The notes under the pieces were generated by a model, which worked only from the letters and a program-made list of their open reading frames with translations, was not told where the DNA came from and made no database searches. From assembly GCA_031119595.1 (NCBI GenBank), contig JAVHXX010000189.1:1-8271 (forward strand): a DNA stretch of 8,271 nt, read 5' to 3'. The stretch's first letter is position 1, and the number at the start of each line of letters is the position of its first letter. This DNA is from Patulibacter sp. Lineage in GTDB: Bacteria > Actinomycetota > Thermoleophilia > Solirubrobacterales > Solirubrobacteraceae. This document shows, in pieces, positions 6,895 through 8,271 of this stretch. The translations under genes and the position numbers were made by a program.

Positions 6895-7733
6895 GCCTCG
6901 ACTCCGCCGCGGCGGTCGGAGGCGACATCGCCTCGCGCATCGCACAGATCCAGCAGATGGCCCAGCAGCTGGGCCTCGACACCGGCGCGTCGTCGACCGG
7001 GTTCCAATCGGCCCTCGACTCCGCCTCGAGCACGTCGGGCGCCACCAACGTGTCGTCGGTGTCGACGCCCGTGAGCGGCACGCCGTACGCATCCGAGATC
7101 AACGCCGCCGCCCAGAAGTACGGGATCGACCCGTCGCTGCTCGCCGGCCTGGTCAAGCAGGAGTCCGGGTTCAACCCGAACGCGACGAGCGCGGTGGGGG
7201 CGAAGGGCCTCACGCAGCTCATGCCCGCCACGGCGAAGTCGCTCGGCGTCACCGATCCGACGGACCCGGCGCAGTCCCTCGACGGCGGCGCCCACTACCT
7301 CAAGGAGCAGCTCGACCGCTTCGGCGGCGATGTCACCAAGGCGGTCGCGGCGTACAACGCGGGCCCGGGCGCGGTGCAGCGTTACGGCGGCGTGCCGCCC
7401 TACGCCGAGACCCAGAACTACGTGAAGAACGTGCTCGCCAACCGCGACGCCTATGCGAAGACGGCGGCTGCGAACGGCACCCTCTCGACCACCGCCACCA
7501 CGGGGACCGCCGCAGCCGGCTCGACCGCCGCCACGGTGAGCGCGCTCTCGAACCTCACGGGCGTGAGCAGCACGGGCGGGGTGACCACGTCGTCGATGAC
7601 GAACCCCTACTCGAGCTCGCTCTCGGCGCTCTCCACCGACGATTCCGACAACTCATCCAACCTCTCACTCAGTTCCTCGTCCAGTTCGACGGGATCGGGC
7701 ACAAGTTCTTCCCTCGGGTATCCGACGACATAA
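6891..7733 (+). CDS. Lytic transglycosylase (SLT domain), flagellum-associated
   Basis: This 280-residue protein contains one SLT/goose-lysozyme-like domain (about 66-180) that cleaves the MurNAc-GlcNAc bond in peptidoglycan. Family motifs are the catalytic QESGFNP (Glu91), GLTQLMP (106-112) and AYNAGPGAV (154-162). There is no signal peptide or membrane helix, so it is probably secreted through the flagellar export channel to make room for the rod, a role FlgJ plays in proteobacteria; this is inference from position. The N-terminal 60 residues have a short helical segment and a Ser/Thr-rich linker. The C-terminal 80 residues are strongly Ser/Thr-rich and low-complexity, with somewhat lower GC near the end. 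ATG 6891 overlaps the fliJ stop (ATGA) and has GGAGGA at 6878-6883. A general name such as flgJ-like is possible but not justified by sequence. Confidence 0.9.
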   Translation: MSLDSAAAVGGDIASRIAQIQQMAQQLGLDTGASSTGFQSALDSASSTSGATNVSSVSTPVSGTPYASEINAAAQKYGIDPSLLAGLVKQESGFNPNATSAVGAKGLTQLMPATAKSLGVTDPTDPAQSLDGGAHYLKEQLDRFGGDVTKAVAAYNAGPGAVQRYGGVPPYAETQNYVKNVLANRDAYAKTAAANGTLSTTATTGTAAAGSTAATVSALSNLTGVSSTGGVTTSSMTNPYSSSLSALSTDDSDNSSNLSLSSSSSSTGSGTSSSLGYPTT

Positions 7734-7738
7734 GCAAG

Positions 7739-8271
7739 ATGGCTATCTCCACGCTCCCCACCGGCAAAGCGGCCGGCCCGGCGCCGAGCGGTCCACCGGC
7801 TGCAAGGGCCGGCGCACCACCCGGATTCATCGCCGCGCTCGACACCGCAGCACAGACCTGGACCGCACCTGCGGAAGGTCATACCGACAACGCAAGGCCG
7901 CGCACCGACGCCGCGGCCGACCGGGCACAGGCGACGACGCCGGCCCAGACCCCGAAGGCCGGCGACGACGCCGCGTCGACGGATGCGACCCCGACCGACG
8001 CTGCGGACCAGCAGGCCGCCAGCGACCAGGCGCATGCGAAGGCCAAGGCCGACGCTGCCGCGAAGACCGACGACGACGCTTCCGCCACGGACACGGCGGT
8101 GTCCGACGCGCCCGTCGCCCCGGACACCGCCATGCTCGCGATGCTCGGCATGCTGCCGGCCGCCGCGGCCAAGGCATCCGCCATGGCCCCGGCCGCCACG
8201 GCGCCCGCCGCGACGATCGTGCCCGCCGCGACGCCGCCGATGCTCGGCGCCACGCCGGCGCAGCTCGCCGC
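7739..8271 (+). CDS. fliK: Probable flagellar hook-length control protein FliK, N-terminal part
   Basis: An open frame starts at ATG 7739, five bases after the transglycosylase stop, and runs off the window without a stop (177 residues seen). The product begins MAISTLPTGKAAGPAPSG, then PGFIAALDTAA, and becomes Ala/Asp/Thr/Pro-rich with long disordered stretches (for example DDDASATDTAVSD) and a later hydrophobic patch MLAMLGMLPAAAA. No domain is diagnostic, because the conserved FliK C-terminal domain would lie beyond the edge. The call rests on its position after fliJ and the transglycosylase, and on the disordered, low-complexity N-terminal region characteristic of FliK, which is exported and acts as a ruler that switches substrate specificity at the gate. 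No strong Shine-Dalgarno is seen. Confidence 0.75.
   Translation, partial: MAISTLPTGKAAGPAPSGPPAARAGAPPGFIAALDTAAQTWTAPAEGHTDNARPRTDAAADRAQATTPAQTPKAGDDAASTDATPTDAADQQAASDQAHAKAKADAAAKTDDDASATDTAVSDAPVAPDTAMLAMLGMLPAAAAKASAMAPAATAPAATIVPAATPPMLGATPAQLA

Overview
The window is high-GC DNA with strong G/C bias at third codon positions. Its gene content and order (flgB, flgC, fliE, fliF, fliG, fliH, fliI, fliJ, a lytic transglycosylase, fliK) are those of a flagellar basal-body and export operon. High GC, GTG starts, the transglycosylase between fliJ and fliK, and the protein sequences suggest a flagellated Actinomycetota, perhaps of the Thermoleophilia type. The class-level guess is recall only and weak.

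Layout: positions 1-542 hold no gene that I can support. They contain an 8-bp tandem repeat (seven perfect copies), two overlapping palindromes, GC-rich inverted repeats that could fold in two exclusive ways, and an AT-richer patch with a plausible sigma-28 (FliA/WhiG-type) promoter. From 543 to the right edge every gene is on the + strand and packed end to end. Five of the nine junctions are 4-nt stop/start overlaps (GTGA or ATGA), fliI/fliJ share one base (TGATG), fliH/fliI overlap by 17 nt, and only the fliE/fliF and transglycosylase/fliK junctions have tiny gaps. It reads as one long transcription unit that continues past the window.

The genes form one assembly line. FlgB and FlgC are proximal rod proteins, and FliE joins the rod to the MS ring. 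FliF is the MS ring and FliG the rotor switch protein on it. FliH, FliI and FliJ are the stator, ATPase and stalk of the flagellar type III export machine. The transglycosylase probably opens peptidoglycan for the rod, taking the place of the FlgJ muramidase. FliK would measure hook length.

The main surprise is that two essential genes are broken in this sequence. fliF has a frameshift near 1860 in a GGGG run, and fliI has an in-frame TAA at 5837-5839. Both are clean lesions in otherwise well-preserved genes. They are either sequencing/assembly errors or recent inactivation of motility. I see no undescribed system here. The window is a recognisable flagellar operon with a few features worth checking.
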